This document shows positions 36,663 to 48,100 of a stretch of DNA of 57,818 nucleotides, piece by piece. Both the position numbers and the translations under genes were made by a program. The stretch's first letter is position 1; each line of letters opens with the position of its first letter. The stretch is from an uncultured Methanobrevibacter sp. GTDB taxonomy: Archaea > Methanobacteriota > Methanobacteria > Methanobacteriales > Methanobacteriaceae. The notes under the pieces are model-generated. The model worked only from the letters and a program-made list of their open reading frames with translations. It was not told the origin of the DNA and ran no database searches. The stretch is taken from positions 1 to 57,818 of the forward strand of contig CACXWH010000008.1 in the NCBI GenBank assembly GCA_902771225.1, read 5' to 3'.

Positions 36663-38465
36663 ATGATTAAACTAGCTACGGTATTTAGTGGAATAGGTGC
36701 AATTGAGCATGCCTTAAATCGTATGGGGCTTGATAATACAATTGTTTTCGCATGTGATAATGGAGATATTGATATTCTTTCTAAAAAAATTGATGTTAAT
36801 CTCGATGCGATTCTAAATGAACTAATCTCATTGAAAATTTTAATAAATAATTTGGATTTTATTGATGAAGATGATGAATATAAAAAACAATTGTTAAATA
36901 TGCTTAATCATGCTGAAAGTGAATTTCATGAAATTGAAAATAATTTAAAATTAGTTGATATCGATAAATATGAAAAATGTTTGAAAAAAATATTGAAATA
37001 TATTATAAAAACATCTGATTTAAAAAAATTACGAAAAAAACAATATACTGAATTTTTTAATAATATTAATTCGGATTTATCTGATTCTCAAAAAAAATTA
37101 TTGATTTTTCGTATTATATTAAAATTAATTAATGATTTTAAAAAAGATAATTCTTTTGATGATCTTCATAAAACAGATGTTGAATTTGTATCCACCAATA
37201 ATATTCCGTGGTCTACATTCAACACTGAATTGAAAGTATTATATGATGATATGGAAAATTTTAATGGAAAAAGAACAATAAGAAATGTTCAAAACTTAAG
37301 TCAAAGAATAGGTCAGTTACACGGAAAAATCAAATCATTACATCATTTAAATCAAATTAAACAATTAAATTCTTTTTCTGAAAAGAAAAAATATGTGGAT
37401 GATTTGTATAAAGGTAATGAAAAGAGAAATAAAGTTAAATTAAGTTATATGGCTAATTATAATTGTCCTGAAGAACATTATCATTGGGATGCAACTTTTT
37501 TAGATGGAAATCAATATAAAAATGAAGTGGATTTGTTCGTTGGAGGAAGTCCTTGTCAATCATTTTCTTTGGTGGGAAAACAAAGAGGATTGTCTGATAC
37601 AAGAGGCACATTATTTTATGAATATGCTCGTTTAATAGATGAAATCCAACCAAAAATTTTTATTTATGAGAATGTTCGTTCAGTTCTGAGCAATGATTGT
37701 GGTAGAACTTGGGAAAAAATGAAGGAAGTGTTTGAAGAATTAGGATATGATGTTTATTACACCAATAACAACAAACCTTCAATTTTAAATGCTAAAGATT
37801 ATGGTATTCCTCAAAATAGAGAAAGATTGTTTGTAGTTGGTTTTAGAGCTGACTTAAAATTGAAACAAGATTTTGAATTTCCAAAGCCAATTCCATTAAC
37901 TAAAAAAATGCAGGATTTTTTAATGGATAATGCTCCAGGAGGTTATTTTTTACCCAAAAAAGGTGTGGCATTTGTAACTCAAGAAAAAAATATAAATAAA
38001 CGATTTACTCAAATAGACGGTGATATAGCATTGTGTCAGAAAAAAAATCAAGAATTTAATTGGCATGGTGATTTCGTGTTCCAATCAGAAGAAGATGCTA
38101 AAAATAATGATATTCCTGAATTGGAAAAGTATTTCTTGTCTGAAAAAGTTAAAAAATATGTTCTATCATCAGGAACAAAAAACTTCTACAGTAAACCTGA
38201 AATAGATTTAGAAGTCGCTAGACCACTTTTAACTACAATGCATAAAATGCATAGGGCAGGAGTGGATAATTATGTGACCACTGAAGGTAGGATAAGAAAA
38301 TTAACCCCAAGAGAATGTTTAAGGCTCATGGGATTTTCAGATGAATGGAAAATAGTTGTTTCAGACACTGCAATGTACCAACAAGCAGGTAATTCAATTG
38401 TAGTGGATGTATTAATTCATATTATGAATGAAATTATTAAATGTTATCCTCAATTAATTACTTAA
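36663..38465 (+). CDS. C5-cytosine DNA methyltransferase with a large insertion
   Basis: 600 residues. It methylates cytosine C5 within a recognition site. Motif I 'TVFSGIGAIEHALNRMG' (about 6-22), motif IV 'GGSPCQSFSLVGKQRGL' with the catalytic Cys at about 298, motif VI 'ENVRSVL', motif VIII 'GIPQNRERLFVVGF', and motifs IX-X 'LTPRECLRLMGF' and 'QQAGNSIVVDV'. Between motifs II and IV lies about 230 residues of Lys/Asn-rich helical sequence that the usual enzymes lack. It is followed by overlapping McrB-like and LlaJI-family genes, so it should protect the host from that nuclease. Classical LlaJI-type systems carry two such methyltransferases; only one large one is seen here. Confidence 0.88.
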   Translation: MIKLATVFSGIGAIEHALNRMGLDNTIVFACDNGDIDILSKKIDVNLDAILNELISLKILINNLDFIDEDDEYKKQLLNMLNHAESEFHEIENNLKLVDIDKYEKCLKKILKYIIKTSDLKKLRKKQYTEFFNNINSDLSDSQKKLLIFRIILKLINDFKKDNSFDDLHKTDVEFVSTNNIPWSTFNTELKVLYDDMENFNGKRTIRNVQNLSQRIGQLHGKIKSLHHLNQIKQLNSFSEKKKYVDDLYKGNEKRNKVKLSYMANYNCPEEHYHWDATFLDGNQYKNEVDLFVGGSPCQSFSLVGKQRGLSDTRGTLFYEYARLIDEIQPKIFIYENVRSVLSNDCGRTWEKMKEVFEELGYDVYYTNNNKPSILNAKDYGIPQNRERLFVVGFRADLKLKQDFEFPKPIPLTKKMQDFLMDNAPGGYFLPKKGVAFVTQEKNINKRFTQIDGDIALCQKKNQEFNWHGDFVFQSEEDAKNNDIPELEKYFLSEKVKKYVLSSGTKNFYSKPEIDLEVARPLLTTMHKMHRAGVDNYVTTEGRIRKLTPRECLRLMGFSDEWKIVVSDTAMYQQAGNSIVVDVLIHIMNEIIKCYPQLIT

Positions 38466-39967
38466 TAAAAAAATTAAAGGATGTGTTTACTATTAGTGAA
38501 AATAAAAAATATATTACATTTAATACTAGATATGAAATTTTAGATTATCTTAGATTATCTTTGCCAGATTCTTTTGTCAAAAATAAAATTGGTAAGGGTA
38601 GTGGTGAAGCTAAATTATATGTTGGTCAGTATAATGAAGAGTACCATAGTTTTTTTGATTATTTAGATAATGATTTTTTCTTTTTAAAGAGTGATATAAA
38701 TAAATATTTATTTGATGCAAGAAATGAATTTTTAAATCCTAAACAAGATTATCGTGATAAAAATTCAGTAATGGAACATTATGAAAATGCTTTAGAATTT
38801 TTAAACAATCAGCCTAATGAAATACTAAAATTTAAGATGTTTCGTAAAGGTGTTGAACCTCCAAGAGTTTATTTACAATCTGATTCTGAATATTATAATT
38901 TAATAAGAGACATTGGTCTTCCAAATATTTCACATTTATTGATTTTAAAGCTAAAAAGCTTTGAAAATATTATTTCTTATTATTGTATTATAAATTTTGA
39001 TAATTCTAAAAAATTTTCTAGGAATAGAATATTTTTTGGAGCTCCAGGAACTGGAAAGAGTTATGAATTAAATGAACAAAAAAACGAGTTATTAGGTAGT
39101 TTTACTAAAAATTATGAAAGAGTAACATTTCATCCAGATTATTCATACGCTAATTTTGTTGGAACATATAAACCTATTCCTAAAAAAGATGAACATGGTA
39201 AAGAAAGTATAACATATAAATATATACCGGGTCCTTTTTTGAGAATATTAACTAAAGCAATTAAATACCCCTCTGAACCTTTTTTATTAATTATTGAAGA
39301 GATTAATCGAGCAAATGTCGCCGCTGTTTTTGGGGATGTATTTCAGTTATTGGATAGGAAAAAAGATTATTGTAGTGAATATCCTATTGATATTTCAGAA
39401 GATATGAAAAAGTATTTCAAAGAAGTAGAAATTATGAATAGATTACCTGATGAAAAATTATTCATTCCTAAAAACATGTTTATTTGGGCCACAATGAATA
39501 GTTCTGATCAGGGTGTTTTTTTCATGGACACTGCTTTTAAAAGAAGATGGGATTTTAAACATATTGATATAAATAATAATGATTATAAAATTCAAAAATT
39601 TAAATTTAAATTAGAAAATGATAAAATAATTAATTGGAATTCTCTTAGAAAATCCATAAATAGCTATTTGTTGGATGAAAAGATAAATGAAGATAAATGT
39701 TTGGGTCCTTTTTTTATAAATATTGCCCAATATGAAAGTGAAATTTTAGATGAAGATTTCATTAATTTATTTAAAAATAAAGTTTTAATGTACCTATTTG
39801 AAGATGCGGGAAAATCTAAAAGGGATTATTTATTTGAAGGATCTAAAGATGATAATGATTTTACATATTCAAAAATTTGTAAAGACTTTGATAGTAAAGG
39901 AATTAACATATTTAATAGTAAAATAATTAGAGAATATAAAAGTATAGCAGATAAAAATGAAGAGTGA
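38441..39967 (+). CDS. McrB-type AAA+ ATPase/GTPase, restriction subunit
   Basis: Up to 508 residues. The N-terminal domain (about 1-185) is of unknown fold and probably recognises DNA. The McrB-like motor domain has Walker A 'FFGAPGTGKSYEL' (about 198-210), 'RVTFHPDYSYANFVGTYKPI', Walker B 'LLIIEEINRANVAAVFGDVF' (about 281), sensor 'IWATMNSSDQG' and 'FKRRWDFKHI'. It should drive translocation for the nuclease encoded next. The frame opens at ATG 38441 inside the methyltransferase gene, but no ribosome-binding site precedes it; GTG 38483 is an alternative. It overlaps the next gene by 11 bases. Member of the LlaJI R1/McrB group. Confidence 0.87.
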   Translation: MLSSINYLIKKLKDVFTISENKKYITFNTRYEILDYLRLSLPDSFVKNKIGKGSGEAKLYVGQYNEEYHSFFDYLDNDFFFLKSDINKYLFDARNEFLNPKQDYRDKNSVMEHYENALEFLNNQPNEILKFKMFRKGVEPPRVYLQSDSEYYNLIRDIGLPNISHLLILKLKSFENIISYYCIINFDNSKKFSRNRIFFGAPGTGKSYELNEQKNELLGSFTKNYERVTFHPDYSYANFVGTYKPIPKKDEHGKESITYKYIPGPFLRILTKAIKYPSEPFLLIIEEINRANVAAVFGDVFQLLDRKKDYCSEYPIDISEDMKKYFKEVEIMNRLPDEKLFIPKNMFIWATMNSSDQGVFFMDTAFKRRWDFKHIDINNNDYKIQKFKFKLENDKIINWNSLRKSINSYLLDEKINEDKCLGPFFINIAQYESEILDEDFINLFKNKVLMYLFEDAGKSKRDYLFEGSKDDNDFTYSKICKDFDSKGINIFNSKIIREYKSIADKNEE

Positions 39968-41402
39968 TATTCGACGAGATATGATTGAAGTATCTCTTAG
40001 GGAAGAATATAAATATTCGAAGTTTGATTTATTAAATAAGTTTAGTTGCTCTAAGGATAAGCTAAATATTATTCTTAATAAACTAATGGATTATGATATA
40101 GCAAAAATAGTAAATTTTGAAAAGAATTTATATGCTTCTAATTTAAATAATAATTATGTTAAATTTACATTTGTGGGCGTAATAATAATTGAAAACTATG
40201 TAATTAGTTTTTATCCAAAATATATTTCAAATTTTGATTTTACGGAGTTTAAAAGTGTTATTCGAGTAATTGAAAGATTTCAAAATGATGGAGAAATTGT
40301 TCATTTACAAAAGGACATAAATAATAAAAATTCATTTAATATGTTACCCTTAATCCTATTTTTCTTTAAAGATTATTATGAGTATGGTCTATATAATAAT
40401 TTTCATGAAATAATTGAAATTAATAGTAATAATGAAATTTTATGGGATAAAACAATTAATTATAATAAAGTAATTATCCAAAACAATGTGCCTTATTATT
40501 ATGAATTATTATCTAAGAAAAGAATTAATGATGATAATGATTATTTTAGGCGTTTACATGAAATAATAATAACAAAATGTTCAAATGATTTAAAAAATGT
40601 AAATTTATTAGAATTATTTGGATTAACTGAAGTTAATTTATCTGATAAAAAAATTGAGGAATTTGATAATGAAGAAAATTTATTGAACAAAATTAATCAA
40701 GAAATTCATTCTCAATTTAATACTAGAAAATTAGAATTATTAAATGCGATGAAATTATATATTTTAAATAAAAGTTCAGACATTGGTCTTGAAAATTGTT
40801 TTAGTTTGTATGGCACTTCTTCTTATTATAATATTTGGGAAAAATTATGCTGTTTTGTTTTAAATGATTTAAAGGATAAACCATTAACTGATTTAATTCT
40901 TCCAATTAAATTAAATAAAAAATATGAAAAATATGATGATTTAATTTCAATCATTGAAAGTCCTATTTGGCATTCATTTAATGAAACTGGCGAATTTACT
41001 AAATATGCTAAAGAAAATAAATTAAAACCTGATTTAATTACTTTTTATCATAATGATAATACTTTTAACTTTTTAATTTTCGATGCTAAATATTATAATT
41101 TACAACTAGAAAAAGAATTGCCTTTAAAGGGACAACCTGGAATAGAATCAATCACGAAACAATATTTATACCAATTAACTTATAAAGAATTTATAAATTT
41201 ACATGGATTCAATAATGTTAAAAATTGTTTTTTATTACCAACATGTGATGAAAATATTGTTAATAAAGGTTTTGTTAAATTAGAAATGTTAAATAAATTA
41301 AATTTAGAAAATATTCAAGTAATATTCCTCCCAGCTAAGTTAGTTAATCAATTATTTTTGGGTAATGAAAAATTAGATATATGCGAATTAAATTTAATGT
41401 AA
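39957..41402 (+). CDS. LlaJI-family restriction endonuclease (McrC-like subunit)
   Basis: 481 residues. The C-terminal PD-(D/E)xK nuclease core is 'LKPDLITFYHND' ... 'FLIFDAKYYNL' (about 355-383), followed by 'QPGIESITKQYLYQLTYKEF', typical of the LlaJI R2 family. The N-terminal half resembles McrC-type adaptor sequence ('FVGVIIIENYVISFYPKY'). It works with the McrB-like ATPase, whose gene it overlaps by 11 bases (ATG inside the upstream 3' end). It should cut DNA lacking the cognate methylation; the recognition site cannot be read from the sequence. Confidence 0.85.
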   Translation: MKSDIRRDMIEVSLREEYKYSKFDLLNKFSCSKDKLNIILNKLMDYDIAKIVNFEKNLYASNLNNNYVKFTFVGVIIIENYVISFYPKYISNFDFTEFKSVIRVIERFQNDGEIVHLQKDINNKNSFNMLPLILFFFKDYYEYGLYNNFHEIIEINSNNEILWDKTINYNKVIIQNNVPYYYELLSKKRINDDNDYFRRLHEIIITKCSNDLKNVNLLELFGLTEVNLSDKKIEEFDNEENLLNKINQEIHSQFNTRKLELLNAMKLYILNKSSDIGLENCFSLYGTSSYYNIWEKLCCFVLNDLKDKPLTDLILPIKLNKKYEKYDDLISIIESPIWHSFNETGEFTKYAKENKLKPDLITFYHNDNTFNFLIFDAKYYNLQLEKELPLKGQPGIESITKQYLYQLTYKEFINLHGFNNVKNCFLLPTCDENIVNKGFVKLEMLNKLNLENIQVIFLPAKLVNQLFLGNEKLDICELNLM

Positions 41403-41567
41403 TTTTTTCTTTATAATATATTTTATGAGGTTTTTTTGACAAAAAACTATTAAAAAAGTTGAATCCTTAATTTATAAAATGTTAAATGTGCATAATATTT
41501 ATTATTAATAAGTTATTATAATATTATTATGGGTTAGTTAATAAATCATTATTTGGATAGGGGTTAT

Positions 41568-43817
41568 ATGAAGAATCATTGTTTTTCTTTTTTAGAGGAT
41601 AGTTATGCTGATATTTGTAATGAAGCAATGTTTTGTGAAAAACATCTTGTTCAAAATAATTTTCAAGATTCGATTATACGTGCAGGTAAAGCTTCAGAAA
41701 TTATGACAGAATATATTTGTGAATTTGAAAATCAGGATTACTTGATAAGGTCTAGTCAAAAAAATAGATTAAATAAACTTGTTTATAATGGAACTATTTC
41801 AAGTGATTTATATGACAAATTAAATTTTATTCGTAAAATTAGAAATAAAGCTGTTCATGGCCATATAAGAGATATAGAAGATAATGCAAATAAAGTACAT
41901 GCTTATCTCTATGTAATTTCGGTATATTTCTTTAAAAAGTATAAAGATTCTAATTATGTAGTTAAAGAATATAATGGTCCTATAATAGATGTGAAATCTA
42001 AACCTTCAGAGTCTAATGATGAAGAAAATAAAGAAGATAATGATATGGATAATATTGCACCTAATTTATTAAATGATTACTCTTTTGAAAAATATGAAGA
42101 TAGTTATCTATTAAATGAATTATCAAAACTTAAAGATTCCTCTATTGAAGCTGTTGAAGATGATACGTTAAGTGATTTTAAAGAATATCTTCATGTTGAT
42201 AGATCCATACAAGATGATTTTTTAAAAGCTATGAATAAAGCTATTGAATTCCCTGATTCACATTTGATTATGCTTTGTGGTAGTGTTGGGGATGGAAAAT
42301 CCCATTTAATTGCAAATCTAAAAAAGAAGGAACCTGATTTATTTAATAAATTTTCTATTCATTATGATGCAACAGAAAGTTTCGATCCTGAGAAAGATGC
42401 AATTGATACGCTGGCTTCAGTGTTAAAACCTTTTAATAATGATAATATTTATAATTCTTCTGAAAAACTTATTTTGGCAATTAATCTAGGAGTATTAAAT
42501 AATTTCCTAGAATCTTCTTATGCAAATGAAAAATATACGGAACTTATATCATTTATTGAAGATGCAGATATTTTTGAATCAGGAAATGTTTCAAACAATA
42601 TTTATGGTAAGAAAGTTAGTTTCATAACATTCAGTGACTACAATATGTTTGAATTAAATGATGATGAAAATTCTAATTATGTCTCTTCCGAGTACATATC
42701 TTCTTTATTTAATAGGATAACTCAAAAAAATTATTCAAATCCTTTTTATGTTGCATATCATGAAGATAAAAAATCAAAGTATATTAATCCAATAATTTAT
42801 AATTATGAAATGTTAATGGATGAAGAAGTTCAAAAAGTGATTATTGATTATTTAATCAAAATTTTTATTAAATATCGTAAGATTATATCTACTAGAGATT
42901 TATTAAATTTTATATATGAAATCATTGTTCCTCCAGAATCCATAAAAAATGAAGATTTAGATAATATAAATGATTTTATGGATTATTCTTTACCTAATTT
43001 ATTATTTGGTAGTCCAAAACGATCAGATTTATTAAAGTTATGCAATGAATTGGATCCGACATTGTATCGTAATGAATCATTGGATAAGTTTATCATTGAT
43101 TTGAATATTAATGATGATATAGAAAAAGTATTAAATAGATATTTTGATTTTACTCACTTTAATTTCCTTGAAGAATATAAAGATTATTTAATTGATTTTA
43201 GAGATTTAAACAATTCCGAAAAAGAAAAAAATACTAAAACTCTAATTAGATTTGCAGTATTCTATGGTAAAGGAATTATAAAGAATAATTTTAAAGATGA
43301 AGTTTATTTAAAATATCTGAAATATTTATATTCATATAACACACAAGTTCATAAAGATTATAAAGATTTATTCGTTGAGATTAAAGAAGCTATTTTCAAT
43401 TGGAAAGGACGTTATAAAAAGAATACAATATGTATTGATATTTTAGATTCTTTTAAAGTATATAAAAATTTAAAATTAAAACCTACTCCAGATAAAATTG
43501 AAACCCAATTATTAGATGGTCTTTATTTAGGAAATAGATTTAAAACAGAAATAAAGATTTATTTCTCCACGGAATTCAGTAAAGAAAAAATACCTCTGAG
43601 TGTTGATTTTTCATTATATGAATACATAATGAAATTGTACAATGGTTTTAAACCTAATCAGTCAGATAAAGAAGATTTAATTGTTTTAAATGAATTTATT
43701 AACACGTTATTAGATAATGATGATGATAAAGATTTATATGTAACTAGTTTGGATTCAGATAAGGAATTCGTATTTGAATATAATGACTTTGGGATTTTTG
43801 AATTTAAGAGGGGTTGA
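41568..43817 (+). CDS. dptF: DNA phosphorothioation-dependent restriction protein DptF, with N-terminal HEPN-like domain
   Basis: 749 residues from the ATG at 41568 (AGGGGTT upstream). The core (about 190-749) is a P-loop ATPase with 'IMLCGSVGDGKSHLIANL' (about 233-250), 'FSIHYDATESFDPEKDAID' and 'DEEVQKVIIDYLIKIFIKYR', the pattern of DptF, which acts with DptG and DptH to restrict DNA lacking phosphorothioate marks. Residues 1-150 form a helical DUF4145/HEPN-like domain with 'RKIRNKAVHGH' (RN-x3-H at about 91-96), joined by an acidic linker. I believe this makes the protein longer than usual, but family length was not checked. dptG starts two bases after the stop. No dndBCDE genes lie in the window. 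Confidence 0.8.
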   Translation: MKNHCFSFLEDSYADICNEAMFCEKHLVQNNFQDSIIRAGKASEIMTEYICEFENQDYLIRSSQKNRLNKLVYNGTISSDLYDKLNFIRKIRNKAVHGHIRDIEDNANKVHAYLYVISVYFFKKYKDSNYVVKEYNGPIIDVKSKPSESNDEENKEDNDMDNIAPNLLNDYSFEKYEDSYLLNELSKLKDSSIEAVEDDTLSDFKEYLHVDRSIQDDFLKAMNKAIEFPDSHLIMLCGSVGDGKSHLIANLKKKEPDLFNKFSIHYDATESFDPEKDAIDTLASVLKPFNNDNIYNSSEKLILAINLGVLNNFLESSYANEKYTELISFIEDADIFESGNVSNNIYGKKVSFITFSDYNMFELNDDENSNYVSSEYISSLFNRITQKNYSNPFYVAYHEDKKSKYINPIIYNYEMLMDEEVQKVIIDYLIKIFIKYRKIISTRDLLNFIYEIIVPPESIKNEDLDNINDFMDYSLPNLLFGSPKRSDLLKLCNELDPTLYRNESLDKFIIDLNINDDIEKVLNRYFDFTHFNFLEEYKDYLIDFRDLNNSEKEKNTKTLIRFAVFYGKGIIKNNFKDEVYLKYLKYLYSYNTQVHKDYKDLFVEIKEAIFNWKGRYKKNTICIDILDSFKVYKNLKLKPTPDKIETQLLDGLYLGNRFKTEIKIYFSTEFSKEKIPLSVDFSLYEYIMKLYNGFKPNQSDKEDLIVLNEFINTLLDNDDDKDLYVTSLDSDKEFVFEYNDFGIFEFKRG

Positions 43818-43819
43818 AC

Positions 43820-45181
43820 ATGGATTTTTCAGAGAATTATAATCGGTTATTAGATTATATGAATGTAAATTTTGAAAAAAAGAAATTGCAACATATATTC
43901 AATAAAAAATCTCCTTTATTCCCTTTTAAAATGGATAAAGGTAGAGTAGTCTTTGATGATGGATTTTATAATGTTTTTGGGGAATTTTCAAGAATTCTAT
44001 TGGATAAAAGAATGAAAAATGATTTTTCACTAAATAACATCATTCAGGATATTACTAAGAATGATATTGAGATAGAGGATGGTAATGAGGAGTTTTTAAT
44101 TAAATTGTTAAAGGAATATATGTTTAATGAGAAGAATGAACTGAAGCTTTTACATCCTTATCTCTATTTGTATATTCCGTTGTCTTTTGGTAAACGTTCA
44201 AGTGGTGAAAAAGAACTTGCATTATTCTTAAGAGATATCTTCTGCTTAGATAATCAAAACTTAATCGATTTCTTCAAATCAAATGAATCAAACCACATAG
44301 TAATTAATTTAATTTTAGATAATGCTCCTGAGTTAGAATATTATAAAACAGAAATCAAATATTCATCTAAACTAAATTATATAAACCAATTATTCACAGA
44401 GGATATAAATTTCGCTATGAAAAATAAACAATTCTTTTTAGACAACATGGACAACATTTTTGCGTATTATTATTTTTTCTATATTTCTCAGTTGATTCTT
44501 AAACTTTCTAAAAGATTAAACTATGATGATAATGTTGAGGAATTATTTTATTTGTTGGATTGGGAGAATGCCAGTAAAAATCGTAAAACATTAAATAATG
44601 GTTATCGCTTCTTGAAGAACGAAACTGATAAAAGTTTATCTAAAGTTAATTTGATTTTCCAATTAAATACTTTGTTAGGAACCGAATTTTGCTTAGAAAA
44701 AGAATTGGAAGATTATTTTAATAGTTTGGGTTATGAAAGTCAACAAAATTGTTTAGAGGTTCTAAAAAAATGGATTTGTGATTATCGTGACATAAGAGGT
44801 TTTGAAGAAATTAATTTACCTGATGATTATAATCAACTGGTTGATATTTTATTGGAAACCTTGAATGAAAGTTTACAAAAAAAGCAGATAAGTTTATTTA
44901 CTTTAAACCTTGAAGAGATTGCTAAACCTTATTTTTTAAAACGCAGAGGTTCGTATGGTTATGTTTTAAATATAAATAGGGACATGTTATTGATGCTGAC
45001 AGCATTGTGTGTTAAAGATAATAAAATTAAGTTAAATCAATTGTTTAAGGAATATGAAAAGCGAGGAATTTTTTTGGACAAGTATTCGAAAGAAGAAGTT
45101 GTTAACTTTTTAACAAAGTTGAATTTGATTGATAAAAAAAGTGATAGTGGAGATGCTCAATATGTCAAACCAGTTCTATGA
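43820..45181 (+). CDS. dptG: DNA phosphorothioation-dependent restriction protein DptG
   Basis: 453 residues, second gene of the dptFGH operon. It is mostly helical, with no catalytic motif visible. Recognisable DptG-like stretches are 'HPYLYLYIPLSFGKRSSGEK' near 110-130 and the C-terminal winged-helix-like region 'LTALCVKDNKIKLNQLFKEY'...'GDAQYVKPVL'. The assignment leans on the position between DptF and DptH as well as on these features. The ATG at 43820 is preceded by AGGGG; the TTG at 43814 overlaps the dptF stop. It overlaps dptH by 20 bases, so translation is coupled. Confidence 0.72.
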   Translation: MDFSENYNRLLDYMNVNFEKKKLQHIFNKKSPLFPFKMDKGRVVFDDGFYNVFGEFSRILLDKRMKNDFSLNNIIQDITKNDIEIEDGNEEFLIKLLKEYMFNEKNELKLLHPYLYLYIPLSFGKRSSGEKELALFLRDIFCLDNQNLIDFFKSNESNHIVINLILDNAPELEYYKTEIKYSSKLNYINQLFTEDINFAMKNKQFFLDNMDNIFAYYYFFYISQLILKLSKRLNYDDNVEELFYLLDWENASKNRKTLNNGYRFLKNETDKSLSKVNLIFQLNTLLGTEFCLEKELEDYFNSLGYESQQNCLEVLKKWICDYRDIRGFEEINLPDDYNQLVDILLETLNESLQKKQISLFTLNLEEIAKPYFLKRRGSYGYVLNINRDMLLMLTALCVKDNKIKLNQLFKEYEKRGIFLDKYSKEEVVNFLTKLNLIDKKSDSGDAQYVKPVL

Positions 45182-48100
45182 TTATCTATCTAATAAATTA
45201 TTGGATTATTTTAAAGAAAATAAAATTTTAAACGGTGAAAGATTTTTTATTAGTTTAGATGAAGATGAACAGGTATTATTATTTTATAATAGTTTAAAGA
45301 AGATTGGAAACACTAAACTAGCTTGTTCTGATTTTTCATATATACATGAGAAATCTAATAAAAGATATGATACGTTTGCAATAAAAATAAATGATATTAA
45401 TTTGGTAGTTTCTGAAAGCTTAAGTATTAATATGGACTATTTAGTTACTTTAAGAAACCAGGTAACTTCTCAACAGGGAGATTGGGAAAATACTGCTTTG
45501 TTGGTTATTTGTACAGAGGGTATTGATAGTATTAATAAAGGTATGAGAGATTTACAAAAAGAAGGGATGCCATTAAATATCAAATCAATATCTGATAAAT
45601 TGGAAGAGGAAATCAATCATTCAAAGTTAAATCCAACTGATCAGCAAATCGCAAAATTTTCTTTAACTGTTTTGGAAGAAGATTTATTCCAAACTACATT
45701 GTGGGATTATGAGACTATTTTATCAATTATCAATAAAGGACATGTGGATGATGATGATCTCATAGAATTAAATCTTTTTAAAGATGGACAATTAGATTCA
45801 AATCCTCCGGCAACAAGAGTTAAAAGATTAAAAGAAAATTATGAAACTTTCAATGAAATAAATAAGATTTCACAATATGGCGATAAAAAAGAAAAACTTG
45901 AAAAAATGTTTTCAAGTACTGGAGTATCGTTATTATCTAAAGATGACTGGTATACTGCTGAATGGAAATCAGTCAAAAAATATAAGGATGATTATGTCAA
46001 TCAACAAAAACCATTAAATTATATTGAAAATACAGAAAAAGTTTCTGAAAATGGTTTGGTATACTGGGAAAGACCAAATTCCTTTACAACTAAAGTAGGA
46101 AAGAGAAAACGTAATATTATTGTATTCAATACTAATTCATCTTCAGAAGTTTCTCTAAAATTTACTTTTGATCAAATTTTAAATAATGCATATGTGGGTA
46201 AAAACTCAAAAAACATCACTGATGCAAGAGGAAAATCTCTTTCTGTTAAATTTGATGTAAATCAAAATGAACCAACTTTTAAATCTATTAGATATACTCA
46301 TAAAAATGAAAGCAGCTCTGATTTTACATTTAGAATTGCTGTTTTAAATGTTAAACCTGAAATAATTAATACAATCAAATCCCGATATATTGTAAATGCT
46401 TCACGTAAAAAAATTGAAGTAATCAACGATGAAGATAGTCATGAAATAGAATTCGGATTAAATTCTTCTAAAAAAACAGAGAAATCCATACTTGAAGAAG
46501 ATGAGAAAGTTTACTTGTATGATGATGAATCCATAATCATTTCCGAACAGTCCCCTGCCTGGGAAAACGGCAAATTGACTTTTATTCTAGATTATCATAA
46601 TAATTTTATTCCATTTGTAGTTAAAGAAAAAGATAAAAAAAGCTTACCTGTGAAGTCATATGTTTTGTGGAATCTTAAGAGAGTAAATATGGATAATTTT
46701 ATTTATAATGGTGTAAAAGCTGTTCAGGATGTAAATAGTTTTAATCTTAGAGAGGAGTTTAAAGATTTCTTAAAAATGGAACGGGAAATTATTAACAATG
46801 AAATTTTTTATGCTAAACGAAATATTGATGGTTCTTTAAGAAAAATTGATATTTCATTAAGTGAAGAATTAGAAAATGCTTATTTTGATATAATCAAATA
46901 TTATCAAACCTTTGATGATTCACCTGAAGACAATTTGCCAAGTTTGGTTTATTTGAATGATGATTTAAAAGAATTATATGAGAAATTTATTAAGCTATTC
47001 AATGAAGAAATATCTGAAATTGAGGAGAATTCTATTCTGTCTGATTTTGAAGATAAAAAGAATCTGCTTAAATTAGGTCGTGTGGAAACAGACACAAAAA
47101 TAATGTACTCTCCATTATCTCCCCTCAATATTGCTTACCAGTTAGAAGTGTCTAACCAATGTAAAAATGAGGATTTGTCTGTTAATATGATAGAAAGAGT
47201 AGTTCCGAATAATTTAGTTCCTTATATATGTTCGGATGATGGAAAAGATTTATTCAGACCTATTTATCAGGAGGAAGCTCATGAATGGTTAATTTATGAA
47301 AAAAGTGAAGAAGTTTCCATTGGAACAACAAATGTATTTATTTCAAATGTTGTAACAGAGAAATTAAATCAATTTGTAAAGCACTTCAATTATCTGTTTA
47401 GTTTTAATAATTCATCTCCAATCAGAATTAACTTAATTAATATTCAGGATGATAGGGAAGTAGTGAAAGGAATATTTAATTTTATTAGAGCAAGATTGCC
47501 TGATAAAACAAAAACAAAGAATGTCATTCCTGTGGAAATAAATATTTATAATGATGCTGAAAAAAGCTATTTTGACAATCTATTTGAGTGCCAGTCTGAA
47601 AATCAGTTACTTGAAGAATTTGGAATAAAAAATCTAAAAACGGATATTTTTGATGGTATTGATATTATTCACATGATTCAGAATAATATTTCATATTATA
47701 AACATCCATTGAAAAAAGAAGAATATGAATATGCTCATCTCTCCTTTTATAAAGTAAAATCCCATAATAATATTGCTAATGACAACATGGAAAAAATTGA
47801 TACTGGTTTATCCTTAAATGGTTTATTATCTTCAGTAACATCAACTACCAAGCATTCAGAGTATAGGACAGGTTTTGGAACTAATAATATTTTAAATAAA
47901 GAAAATCCGCTTATTCAAACAGTTATCAATCTGAATGAACTTGTTGAAAATAGTAGAAACTTTGGTAAAAACAAATATTTAAAAGACACATCTGTTGTAA
48001 CCACTGTAGAGCTGGAAGAAGACAATATTGAGGACTTATATGATAAATCTCATTGGGTTACATTTATTGAACCGACATTCGGTATTGAATATTTTGATAG

